Below, piece by piece: positions 1 to 8,438 of a stretch of 64,000 nt of DNA (positions are counted from its first letter, which is position 1; every line of letters starts with the position of its first letter). Location: positions 91,250-155,249 of the forward strand of contig NZ_BCMQ01000008.1 of assembly GCF_001485415.1 (NCBI RefSeq), in the 5' to 3' direction. Origin of the DNA: Myroides odoratimimus (lineage in GTDB: Bacteria; Bacteroidota; Bacteroidia; Flavobacteriales; Flavobacteriaceae). The translations under genes and the position numbers were made by a program. The notes below the pieces were generated by a model, which saw nothing but the letters and a program-made list of their open reading frames with translations, was not told the origin of the DNA and ran no database searches.

Positions 1-651
1 ATCTTTAGTGATTGTATATGATTTGCTATCTTTTTTACCTTTTTCGTTAATGAATACTTCATTAATGTTGATTGGAACAATTTGATCATCAAATTTTCCA
101 TCTGCTTGTGCTTTTAAAGCTTTCATATGAGAGTTAAAAGCAAACTCATCTTGATCTTCACGAGAAACTTTAAATTGATGGGCTACCGCTTCAGCTGTTA
201 ATCCCATTCCCCAGTAGTAATCTTCGTGTCCTTCTTTTGCTACACCATAATCAGGAGTTGGTTTGTATCCTCCCATAGGGATATAACTCATACTTTCTGC
301 TCCTCCAGCGATAATACAATCAGCCATACCAGCTTGGATTTTAGCAACAGCCATTCCAATAGTTTCTATACCAGATGCACAGTATCTATTTACTGTAACT
401 CCAGGTACATCATCTATTTTTAATCCCATAAGAGAGATTAGACGTCCCATGTTTAATCCTTGTTCAGCCTCAGGCATAGCGTTACCTACCATAACATCAT
501 CAATACGTGACTTGTCAAATTCAGGTAGTTTACTCATTAAATATTCAATAGTTTCAGCAGCAAGTTCATCAGGTCTTTTAAATCTGAATACTCCTTTAGG
601 AGCTTTACCTACAGCTGTTCTATATCCTTGTACTATATATGCAGTTTTCAT
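1..651 (-). CDS. acetyl-CoA acyltransferase (thiolase), partial
   Basis: The gene reads leftwards and runs off the window, so only the first 217 codons are visible. The product is a thiolase, which performs the last step of beta-oxidation: CoA-dependent cleavage of 3-ketoacyl-CoA to acetyl-CoA and a shortened acyl-CoA. The nucleophilic cysteine is visible as C91 in NRYCASGIE, the usual N-terminal thiolase motif, followed by a GGAESMS segment. The ATG at 651 begins MKTAYIVQGYRTAVGK, a standard thiolase start. It lies 29 bases after the fused dehydrogenase/hydratase gene on the same strand, so both are very likely co-transcribed. The C-terminal Cys/His motifs are outside the window and cannot be checked. 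Confidence 0.93.
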   Translation of the reverse strand, partial: MKTAYIVQGYRTAVGKAPKGVFRFKRPDELAAETIEYLMSKLPEFDKSRIDDVMVGNAMPEAEQGLNMGRLISLMGLKIDDVPGVTVNRYCASGIETIGMAVAKIQAGMADCIIAGGAESMSYIPMGGYKPTPDYGVAKEGHEDYYWGMGLTAEAVAHQFKVSREDQDEFAFNSHMKALKAQADGKFDDQIVPININEVFINEKGKKDSKSYTITKD

Positions 652-680
652 ATTCTTTGTCGTTTTTAATTGGTTAAAGA

Positions 681-3086
681 TTAGTTTCTTAATGGTTTAC
701 CATTTTTCAACATATACTGGATTCTTTCAAGAGTTTTGCGCTCTCCACATAGTGATAAGAATGCTTCTCTTTCTAGATCTAGTAAGTATTGTTCAGTCAC
801 TAAAGTAGCTTCTGATAAATCTCCTCCAGCCATAACATATGCTAATTTGTTAGCTATTTTACGATCGTGTTCAGAGATGTATTTACCAGCCATCATACTG
901 TCAGTTCCTACTAAGAACATACCTAAAGCCTGACGACCTAGTACTTTAATATCTTTGCGTTTAGCAGGCTGAGTGTACCCAGCTTGAGCTAATACTAAAG
1001 CCTCACGTTTCGCTTGTGCTAATTGTAAGTCTTTATTTACAACTACTACATCTTTACCTTTTTGTAATATATTTAAGTCAAAAGCTTCTTGAGCAGAGGT
1101 AGCTACTTTCGCCATACCGATTGTTAAGAAGTGCTCTTGTAGTGTATTTAATTCCACATCGTTTTTGCGGTATAGATCAGACGCTCTTACTGTCATCTCT
1201 TTAGAACCACCTCCACCAGGGATAAGTCCTACACCGAATTCAACCAGTCCGATATAGGTTTCAGCAGCAGCGACTACCTTATCAGCGTGTAAGCTTAACT
1301 CACATCCACCACCGAATGTCATACCATGAGGAGCAGCAACTACTGGAATACCAGAGTAACGCATTTTCATCATCGTATCTTGGAACGTTTTGATAGCGAT
1401 ATTTAATTCATCCCAATCTTGCTCTGCAGCCATCATGAAAATCATCATTAAGTTAGCACCTACTGAGAAGTTACTACCTTGGTTACCTACTACAAGTCCT
1501 TGAAAGTCTTTTTCTGCAATTTCAACAGCTTTGTTTAATCCGGCTAAAACACCACCACCGATGGTATTCATTTTTGAGTGAAACTCTAAGTTCACAATAC
1601 CATCACCTAAGTCAATAAGTGATGCTTCACTATTACCCCAAACCTTATTAGTTGTTCTAATATTATCTAAGATAATGAATGCATCTTGTCCAGGGATTGG
1701 TTCAAATGTTTTAGTGTTTTGATTGTAGAATAACTTTTTACCATTCTCTACTTTATAGAAACTCTTTGCTCCAGATACAGCTAATTCTTTAACCCAATCA
1801 GCTACTACATATCCTTCTTTTTCGACGATAGCAATACCTTTTTCAAGACCTACTAAGTCCCAAGTTTGGAACGGTCCATACTTCCATGCATATCCTGTAC
1901 GCATCGCATCATCGATAGGGAATAGGGTATCTGTAATTTCTGGAACACGTTGAGAAACGTAAGCGAATAATGAAGCAAAGTGTTTTCTGATTAATTCACC
2001 TGCTTTTGTCTGATCTGCTAATAATAAAGCTAATTTAGCTTTAGTACCTCCAGCTTGTTTTGCTGTTTCTAGTACAGCAATCTTAGCACGTTCTAATGGA
2101 CGGTATTCTAATTTTTCTAAGTCAAGAGCGAAGCGATTTGTTTTTCCCTCTTTGTCTACTTCTTTATAATAGAATCCTTTTCTAGACTTATCACCTAAGA
2201 ATTTGTTTTCTAATAGGAAGTTTAAAGGTTTACTGTCTTTTACCTCTTGGATCATAGCGTCATGAGGACAGTTTTGTTTTAAGCCATTTGTTACGTTAAT
2301 AGCAGTATCAAGACCTACTAAGTCTCCTAGTTTAAATGTACCAGTCTTAGGACGACCTAGGATAGAACCTGTTAATGTATCAGCTTCTTCAATAGTCAAC
2401 CCAATCTCTTGTGCCAACTGCATTACCATCGCCATAGAGTATACACCGATACGGTTACCGATAAAGCCAGGAGTATCTTTACATAATACAGGAGTTTTAC
2501 CTAAGTATAAGCTACTATATTTTTGGAAGAATTCGATAACTTCTGGAGCTGTATGAGGACCAGGAATGATTTCGAATAATTGTAAATATCTAGGTGGGTT
2601 AAAGAAGTGTGTTCCACAGAAGTGTTTTTGGAAATCTTCTGAACGGCCTTCTACCATTAATTTCATTGGGATACCAGATGTATTAGATGTAATTAATGAA
2701 CCTGGTTTTCTGTATTTCTCGATTTGCTCGAATACAGATTTCTTAATGTCTAATCTTTCGATTACCACTTCGATTACCCAGTCGCAATCTTTTATTTTTA
2801 CTAAATCATCTTCTATATTTCCTGTAGCGATGCGTGAAGCAAAAGCTTGAGAATAAATAGGAGCAGGTTTAGATTTTAGTGCATTAGCTAAGTGAGTACT
2901 TGCTATTTTATTTCTAACAATCTTACTTTCTAGGGTAAGACCTTTCTTTTCCTCTTCAGGAGTTAATTCTCTAGGTACAATGTCAAGAAGCAATACTTCT
3001 AATCCGATATTTGCAAAATGACAAGCAATAGCTGATCCCATTACACCAGATCCTACTACGGCTACCTTTTTAATTATTCTTTTCAT
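681..3086 (-). CDS. 3-hydroxyacyl-CoA dehydrogenase / enoyl-CoA hydratase fusion (FadN-like)
   Basis: This 801-residue bifunctional beta-oxidation enzyme should hydrate enoyl-CoA and then oxidise 3-hydroxyacyl-CoA with NAD. The N-terminal Rossmann domain shows G12-S-G14-V-M-G17; the helical dehydrogenase C-terminal domains follow to about residue 430, and a crotonase domain with a GGGCE motif lies near residue 590. The domain order (dehydrogenase first, hydratase last) is that of Bacillus FadN, not of E. coli FadB. The reading frame is open up to 3155, but I chose the ATG at 3086: it starts MKRIIKKVAVVGSG directly before the NAD fold and avoids overlap with the upstream MarR gene. It is flanked by that regulator and by the thiolase in one operon. 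Confidence 0.92.
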   Translation of the reverse strand: MKRIIKKVAVVGSGVMGSAIACHFANIGLEVLLLDIVPRELTPEEEKKGLTLESKIVRNKIASTHLANALKSKPAPIYSQAFASRIATGNIEDDLVKIKDCDWVIEVVIERLDIKKSVFEQIEKYRKPGSLITSNTSGIPMKLMVEGRSEDFQKHFCGTHFFNPPRYLQLFEIIPGPHTAPEVIEFFQKYSSLYLGKTPVLCKDTPGFIGNRIGVYSMAMVMQLAQEIGLTIEEADTLTGSILGRPKTGTFKLGDLVGLDTAINVTNGLKQNCPHDAMIQEVKDSKPLNFLLENKFLGDKSRKGFYYKEVDKEGKTNRFALDLEKLEYRPLERAKIAVLETAKQAGGTKAKLALLLADQTKAGELIRKHFASLFAYVSQRVPEITDTLFPIDDAMRTGYAWKYGPFQTWDLVGLEKGIAIVEKEGYVVADWVKELAVSGAKSFYKVENGKKLFYNQNTKTFEPIPGQDAFIILDNIRTTNKVWGNSEASLIDLGDGIVNLEFHSKMNTIGGGVLAGLNKAVEIAEKDFQGLVVGNQGSNFSVGANLMMIFMMAAEQDWDELNIAIKTFQDTMMKMRYSGIPVVAAPHGMTFGGGCELSLHADKVVAAAETYIGLVEFGVGLIPGGGGSKEMTVRASDLYRKNDVELNTLQEHFLTIGMAKVATSAQEAFDLNILQKGKDVVVVNKDLQLAQAKREALVLAQAGYTQPAKRKDIKVLGRQALGMFLVGTDSMMAGKYISEHDRKIANKLAYVMAGGDLSEATLVTEQYLLDLEREAFLSLCGERKTLERIQYMLKNGKPLRN

Positions 3087-3141
3087 ATTTATTGTTCTTT
3101 GGTTTTTAATACTATTATTTAACTCTCTTAAGGTACAAAAA

Positions 3142-3579
3142 TTATTTGTCTTCAAATATACTTTTGTCGTTGATTAACTGATTGATAACTTCAGTTACTT
3201 CCATAAAGTGCTGAATTTTCTCCTCTGATATTTGAGTTCGAATTTTTTCGTTAAAGCGTTTCACTTTTGCTTTAGATAATTCTCTTTTCTCTAAGCCTAG
3301 AGGAGTTAATTTTATAATCACACCACGGCCATCATTAGGGTTCTTTTCACGTGTGATTAATTTGTTTTCTTCTAATTTTTTTAGAGTACGAGTAAGACTC
3401 GTAGCTTCCATCCCCATGTTGGGGCCTAGTAGAGTAGAAGGGGTACCTTCTTTGTCTATACTTAGTAGTGCAAATGCAAGTGACATTGTCGCATCGTATT
3501 TAGCAGCTTCTTCATTATACATTCTAGCCACTGCCTGCCATGTTGCTCTAAGTATATAATCGATTGTTGTGTTCTTCAT
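3142..3579 (-). CDS. MarR-family transcriptional regulator
   Basis: A 145-residue winged-helix regulator. The middle of the protein carries the MarR pattern: a recognition-helix region around SLTRTLKKLEENKLITRE and a wing with NPNDGRGVIIKLT (the conserved D-x-R of MarR wings), between N- and C-terminal dimerisation helices. It sits between an acyl-CoA ligase gene and the beta-oxidation genes, 55 bases before the dehydrogenase/hydratase start, so the natural inference is that it controls fatty-acid degradation in response to an acyl-CoA or similar ligand, as FadR/FarR-type MarR proteins do. A near-perfect palindrome at 3607-3634 lies just upstream of its start and is a candidate autoregulatory operator. 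The ligand is not deducible. Confidence 0.9.
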   Translation of the reverse strand: MKNTTIDYILRATWQAVARMYNEEAAKYDATMSLAFALLSIDKEGTPSTLLGPNMGMEATSLTRTLKKLEENKLITREKNPNDGRGVIIKLTPLGLEKRELSKAKVKRFNEKIRTQISEEKIQHFMEVTEVINQLINDKSIFEDK

Positions 3580-3606
3580 ACCATTTAGAATAATTCAAAT
3601 ATAAAA

Positions 3607-3634
3607 AAAAATAGTATGCGTGCATACTATTTTT
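3607..3634. promoter_or_regulatory. palindromic candidate MarR operator
   Basis: A dyad with 13-base perfect arms (core ATAGTATGC and GCATACTAT separated by GT) lies 28-55 bases upstream of the MarR start codon. The length and symmetry fit a dimeric MarR operator. The 2-base spacer would make a strained RNA hairpin and the stem is poor in GC, so I favour an operator. A role as terminator of the upstream ligase gene is still possible because of the flanking A/T runs. A weaker half-site, TAGTATG, occurs at 5500-5506 upstream of the ligase gene. Confidence 0.6.
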
Positions 3635-3668
3635 GAAATATTTCTTGATTAAGTGATTTTTTGTGTCA

Positions 3669-5444
3669 TTAACTTCTGTAAATCTTGTCGTATAAGTCTT
3701 TATGTTTCTCAAGAATAATACGTCTACGTAGTTTTAGAGTAGGGGTTAAGTGCTCACTGTCAATGCTCCACACATCAGGAGTAAGTTCGAATTTTTTCAC
3801 TTGTTCCCATTTACCGAATTTTTTATTTACAGCTTCTACTTCTTCTGCAACGCGGTCGATAACTTTTTGATTCGTTGCTATTTCTTCGTTAGTAGTACCG
3901 ATATCATATCTTTTTCGACGTGCCCATTCTTTAACGAAGTCAAAATCTATCTGAATAAAAGCAGCAGGCATCTTTTCTCCTTCACCGATGACCATGATTT
4001 GTTCGATAAAGCGAGACTGTTTCATCATATTTTCAATCATCTGAGGAGCTACATATTTACCTCCAGATGTTTTGAACATTTCTTTTTTACGGTCAGTGAT
4101 GTGTAAGAAACCATCTTCGTCTATTTTACCAATGTCCTCTGTATGGAAATATCCGTCTTTTATAACGCTATTTGTTTTTTCTTCGTCTTTAAAGTACCCC
4201 ATCATCACGTTAGGAGCTTTACATAAGATCTCTCCGTCTTCCGCTATCTTTACCTCTACATTACTTAAAGGGCGACCTACTGTTCCGAATCTCAATCCTC
4301 CATTACGAGCATCGTTTACTGATATAACAGGAGAAGTCTCAGTAAGACCATATCCTTCCATTACAGGAATACCAGCAGCATTGAATACTTTAGATAGGCG
4401 AGCCTGAAGTGGAGCACTACCAGAAACAATGATTTTCATTTGACCTCCTAGTCCTTCTTGCCATTTACTAAATACTAGTTTTCTAGCTATTTTTAGTTGG
4501 AAGTTATAGAAGGCGCTTCTATTATATGGTTTATATTGGAATCCTAGTTCAAGAGCCCAGAAGAAAATACGTTTTTTAATACCAGTAAGAGAAGATCCTT
4601 TAGCAAAGATTTTATCATATACTTTTTCTAATAAACGCGGTACTACTGTCATGACATTAGGACTAACTTCTTTTAAGTTATCTCCCATTTTATCAATAGA
4701 TTCCGCATAGTAAATAGAAGTACCTGAGAATTGGTAAAGATAAATCAGCATTCTTTCAAATACGTGGCACAGTGGTAAGAAACTAAGAGCTTTATAGTGA
4801 TCTTCACGTCCAAAAGGAACTCTATCCCAGCTACCTATTACATTAGATAAGATGTTATTATGAGACAGCATCACACCTTTAGGTCTACCCGTAGTACCAG
4901 AGGTGTAGATTAGCGTAGCTAAGTGATCTGGTGTGATAGAATCTTTAATGCGATCCACTTCTTCTTGATTAGAAGTATCTCTTCCTAATTCAAGAATCTC
5001 ATCAAAAGTTTTGCATCCTTCTATATGTTCAAAAGAACAAATACCTTGTAGAAGTGGTAGTTGATCTTTAACACTTATTAATTTGTTATAAATTTCTTGA
5101 TCTGATACTACACAGTATTTTGCTTCTGCATGACTAAGAATGTACTGATAGTCTTCAGCTGCAATGGTAGGATAGATAGGCACATTCTGAGCGCCAATTT
5201 GTAAAATACCAATATCTAAAAGATTCCATTTAGTTTGGTTATTAGTAGAGATGACAGCTATTTTATCATTTGCTTCTATGCCTAGACGTAGTAAGGCACG
5301 CGAAACCATATTAGCCTTATCTATATACTCCTGTGAGGATGTTTTTTCCCATACTCCGTTCACCTTAGTAACTAAAGCTGCAGCCAGAGGAAAGTGTTCA
5401 TTCTGCAAATAAGGAATATCAAAAAGTCTTGTAGGATTTACCAT
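3669..5444 (-). CDS. long-chain fatty-acid--CoA ligase (AMP-binding)
   Basis: A 591-residue AMP-forming acyl-CoA synthetase of the ANL superfamily; it activates free fatty acids to acyl-CoA with ATP. The P-loop-like signature YTSGTTGRPKG is at about residues 180-190, the YGLTETSP motif is near 385, and the C-terminal hinge with a DRKKEM stretch follows TEDIG. Length matches the bacterial FadD15/long-chain ACS group. It lies upstream of and codirectional with the MarR-fad genes (89-base gap), so it supplies the substrates of that pathway and may share regulation. No signal peptide or membrane segment is evident, which suits a cytoplasmic or membrane-peripheral enzyme. Confidence 0.92.
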   Translation of the reverse strand: MVNPTRLFDIPYLQNEHFPLAAALVTKVNGVWEKTSSQEYIDKANMVSRALLRLGIEANDKIAVISTNNQTKWNLLDIGILQIGAQNVPIYPTIAAEDYQYILSHAEAKYCVVSDQEIYNKLISVKDQLPLLQGICSFEHIEGCKTFDEILELGRDTSNQEEVDRIKDSITPDHLATLIYTSGTTGRPKGVMLSHNNILSNVIGSWDRVPFGREDHYKALSFLPLCHVFERMLIYLYQFSGTSIYYAESIDKMGDNLKEVSPNVMTVVPRLLEKVYDKIFAKGSSLTGIKKRIFFWALELGFQYKPYNRSAFYNFQLKIARKLVFSKWQEGLGGQMKIIVSGSAPLQARLSKVFNAAGIPVMEGYGLTETSPVISVNDARNGGLRFGTVGRPLSNVEVKIAEDGEILCKAPNVMMGYFKDEEKTNSVIKDGYFHTEDIGKIDEDGFLHITDRKKEMFKTSGGKYVAPQMIENMMKQSRFIEQIMVIGEGEKMPAAFIQIDFDFVKEWARRKRYDIGTTNEEIATNQKVIDRVAEEVEAVNKKFGKWEQVKKFELTPDVWSIDSEHLTPTLKLRRRIILEKHKDLYDKIYRS

Positions 5445-6060
5445 ATTATCATTAATTAGCTAACGCAAAGTACAAAAAAAATATAAGATTTCTCGTATTT
5501 AGTATGTACTTAGCAATTTTTATCTGGTTTATTTGCAATTCTCGTAGTTGATTTTCTACTAAACTACATTATTCATTTTCTATATTGTGCTTGATGATGA
5601 TTGTACTTAGAGCTTAAGTCATTGTAAATCAACTTTTATAAATATAGTAAAAAAATAAGTAGACACTTCATTATATTTTGATATAATCACTGAAAACTAT
5701 TATTGAATATTAGTGTCCTTAAGAGATTGGGTATGCTGTATCGCCCTATTATCACTATATAATTATAGTAGGTAAGTCCGTAGTGAGTCCGTTATGAGTC
5801 CATAGTGAGTCCGTTATTTATTGAGATATATCGGAGTGATATCTTACTAATCGCGTTGTTAGTAGGGAGATGTATGTAGGAAGACAGAATGTTTTGTAAA
5901 AGAATGTTCTATCTTTAGATAAAGATTATAGAGGATTGTTGTTAGTACGAAAGGTATAATTTTTCTTAAATTTTCTTTAGTTTGGATATAAAATGCTTCT
6001 AAATGCTAATAGAAGTCCGAATAGAAATGATTAAGTTTGTGTTTTTAAAAAAATAACAAT
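5445..6060. other. gene-free region with tandem repeat
   Basis: A divergent intergenic region of 616 bases between the acyl-CoA ligase and the first sulfatase-like gene. I found no convincing reading frame or RNA gene. It contains the 11-base tandem repeat at 5775-5818, and a possible Bacteroidota -7 element (TAAGTTTG, 6032-6039) 21 bases before the ATG at 6061, without a clear -33 element. Confidence 0.6.
5775..5818. repeat. four tandem 11-base units, dispersed intergenic repeat copy 1
   Basis: Four consecutive 11-base units: AGTCCGTAGTG, AGTCCGTTATG, AGTCCATAGTG, AGTCCGTTATT. The same units in the same order recur about 49 kb away at 54816-54859, with only the third unit differing noticeably. 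Both copies are intergenic. A half-complementary segment (ATCGGAGT, ending at 5836) follows, echoing the perfect hairpin present in the second copy. Confidence 0.85.
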
Positions 6061-7986
6061 ATGATTTCTAATCGATATCGATTGAATGAAGTATTAGTAC
6101 TGGGGTATAGGTTATTCTTAGCTTTCTTCTTTTACTTTATTGCTCGTACACTATTTTACTTTTATAATAGTGATTTATTAAATGTAGACTCTTTTGGTCA
6201 GTTTTTAGAATTAGCGTATCACGGTATCACGTTTGATAGGATGGCTATTTTTTATGTAAATATATTATTTATATTATTATCTATTCTGCCTTTATTTATC
6301 AATACAAAAAAAGGGTATCAGAAGGTCGTGTTTTACGCCTATATCATTCCTAACTTGATAGCGTATTCTACTAATTTTATTGATTTTATTTACTATAGAT
6401 TTATTTATGCTCGTACTACTATAGCTGTTTTCGACAGTTTAGAACACGAGTCAAATAAGGGACAATTGTTTTTTAACTTCTTGGTTAATTATTGGCATGT
6501 TTTTCTTATTTGTATTGTACTATGTGTGCTATGGGTGTACTTGTATACCAAGGTGAAGTTTACTCGATTTTTGAAAGTTGAGGATAAGAAGTCTTATTGG
6601 TTATCTACTGTCTTGATTATTATTGTGACAGGAGTGGGCTTTGTGGCAGGAGTAAGAGGGGATCTGAAGAAAGCAACTAGACCATTGAATATTATAGATG
6701 CAAATCGACATGTAGAGAAACCAGAACATGCAGATATTGTATTAAATACTCCATTCGCTATCTTGAGAACAATCGGTAAGACTAGTTTTAAGAAAGTAGA
6801 ATATATGGATGAAGCTACACTTAACCAAAATATAAGTGGGGTGAAGCAGTATCATACTAATGAACCTAGCACTCCTAATATAGTATTGTTTATCACAGAA
6901 AGTTATGGACGTGAGTATATAGGAGCTTTTAATAAAGATATGAATATTAAAAACTATAAGAGTTATACTCCTTTTATAGATTCGCTTTCTCAGCATAGTT
7001 TAATATTCCCTAATGCATTCGCTAATGGCTATAAGTCTATTCACGGTGTGTCATCTGTCATCGCGGGTATTCCTTCGTTTAAAGATGCATTTACATCATC
7101 GCCTTATCCGAAGCAGAAGATCGAATCACTAGTGTCTACACTGAAGTCTAAAGGATATGATACATCTTTCTTCCATGGTGCTCCTAATGGATCTATGGGG
7201 TTCTTAGGATTCGGTAATATCTTAGGGTATGATCACTACTATGGAAAGACAGAGTATAATAATGATGATGACTTCGATGGTACTTGGGGGATTTGGGACG
7301 AACCTTTCTTCCAATATATGCGCACTACATTAAATGAAAAGAAAGGACCTTTCTTTGCTACTATTTTTACCGTGTCTTCTCATGAGCCATTTAATATTCC
7401 TGCTCAGTATGAAGGGAAATTCCCTATAGGAGATGTGCCTATCCATAAGACAGTGGGATATACGGATTATGCTTTTAAGAAATTCTTTGAAGAGAGCAGT
7501 AAAGAACCATGGTTTAAGAATACAATTTTTATCATCACTGCGGATCATACTAATCAGATCGCCTATGATGAATATAAAGAGCTTGTTAATCGTACTGCAG
7601 TGCCTATACTTATCTATACACCAGATGAGAGATTAAAAGGAGTAGATAAGAGATTAGCTCAGCAGATAGATATTTATCCTACTGTACTAGATCTAATAGG
7701 GTATGATAAACCTTTTAGAAGCTGGGGAAGAAGTCTAGTTAATGATACAATAACGACTCCATATACGATTAATTATGGAGGTAATGAATACACTTACCAA
7801 GAAGGAAATTATATCGTAAGGTTTAATGGGAAAGAGGTGACAGGGTTCTTTGATATTAAAGATAAGGGATTAAAGAAAAATTTAATCGGTCAAAAGAATA
7901 AGGAAATGGAAAGACTCGAAATAAAGTGTAAAGCCTTTATTCAAGACTATTTTGAACGTATTATAGATAAGCGATTAGATAGATAA
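6061..7986 (+). CDS. LTA synthase-like membrane sulfatase/phosphotransferase, paralogue 1
   Basis: A 641-residue protein with about five N-terminal membrane segments (to about residue 200) and a C-terminal alkaline-phosphatase/sulfatase-fold domain outside the membrane. Metal-site residues typical of the LtaS/MdoB group are visible: E280 in FITESYG, the D495-H496 pair in ITADHTNQ, and K325-S326 in NGYKSIHG where LtaS has its Lys-Thr nucleophile. A serine would therefore take the catalytic position. Family members transfer phosphoglycerol or phosphoethanolamine-type groups onto glycans or lipids; the real substrate in this Gram-negative is unknown. A second, very similar gene follows at 8439, and a terminator at 7994-8021 separates them, so the two can be expressed independently. 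Confidence 0.88.
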   Translation: MISNRYRLNEVLVLGYRLFLAFFFYFIARTLFYFYNSDLLNVDSFGQFLELAYHGITFDRMAIFYVNILFILLSILPLFINTKKGYQKVVFYAYIIPNLIAYSTNFIDFIYYRFIYARTTIAVFDSLEHESNKGQLFFNFLVNYWHVFLICIVLCVLWVYLYTKVKFTRFLKVEDKKSYWLSTVLIIIVTGVGFVAGVRGDLKKATRPLNIIDANRHVEKPEHADIVLNTPFAILRTIGKTSFKKVEYMDEATLNQNISGVKQYHTNEPSTPNIVLFITESYGREYIGAFNKDMNIKNYKSYTPFIDSLSQHSLIFPNAFANGYKSIHGVSSVIAGIPSFKDAFTSSPYPKQKIESLVSTLKSKGYDTSFFHGAPNGSMGFLGFGNILGYDHYYGKTEYNNDDDFDGTWGIWDEPFFQYMRTTLNEKKGPFFATIFTVSSHEPFNIPAQYEGKFPIGDVPIHKTVGYTDYAFKKFFEESSKEPWFKNTIFIITADHTNQIAYDEYKELVNRTAVPILIYTPDERLKGVDKRLAQQIDIYPTVLDLIGYDKPFRSWGRSLVNDTITTPYTINYGGNEYTYQEGNYIVRFNGKEVTGFFDIKDKGLKKNLIGQKNKEMERLEIKCKAFIQDYFERIIDKRLDR

Positions 7987-7993
7987 GTATTAT

Positions 7994-8025
7994 AAATAGC
8001 ACCTTAATCAAGGTGCTATTTTCTT
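7994..8025 (+). terminator. intrinsic terminator after sulfatase paralogue 1
   Basis: A perfect 12-base stem (AAATAGCACCTT / AAGGTGCTATTT) with an AATC loop is followed by a T-rich tract, 8 bases after the stop codon. Confidence 0.85.
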
Positions 8026-8438
8026 TTTAAGAAACTTTTTTTATTAAAAGTTTTTAGGAGTAATTCTTTGTTTATGAATTTATTTGATTGTTTTATCTAA
8101 AAATTTTGAAATTAAAAGAAGTATTAATCTTGTGTTAGTAATATTAATGTTGAGTTTAATACAAAACGTTATTGTAGCTAGTATTATTAAAAAATAATGC
8201 TGTTAGTCTATATGTGTTTATTTGGGTGAAATGATAGTGTTTAATTAGGTGTTTTTGTACAGGATGATGAATAAATTTATTAATTTAAATTAAAAGTGTA
8301 AGTTATTGGTATTGTGTATTTATGTGAAAATTGTATTAAAAAAAAATGTAAATCTTAAACTTGCTTTAGATTAACTTTTTAGCGCTGAGTTTTGGTTAAA
8401 TTTGCCCAACTTTTTTTAAATATAAACCTTACAATTCT
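8022..8438. other. gene-free AT-rich region
   Basis: About 400 very AT-rich bases between the two sulfatase paralogues. No reading frame is credible. A -7-like element TAAATTTG at 8397-8404 lies 34 bases before the ATG at 8439, which fits a separate promoter for paralogue 2; I see no good -33 element. Confidence 0.5.

Noticed and set aside
3087..3155. N-terminal extension of the dehydrogenase/hydratase gene
   Set aside because: It would overlap the MarR gene and adds residues before the Rossmann strand that the family does not have.
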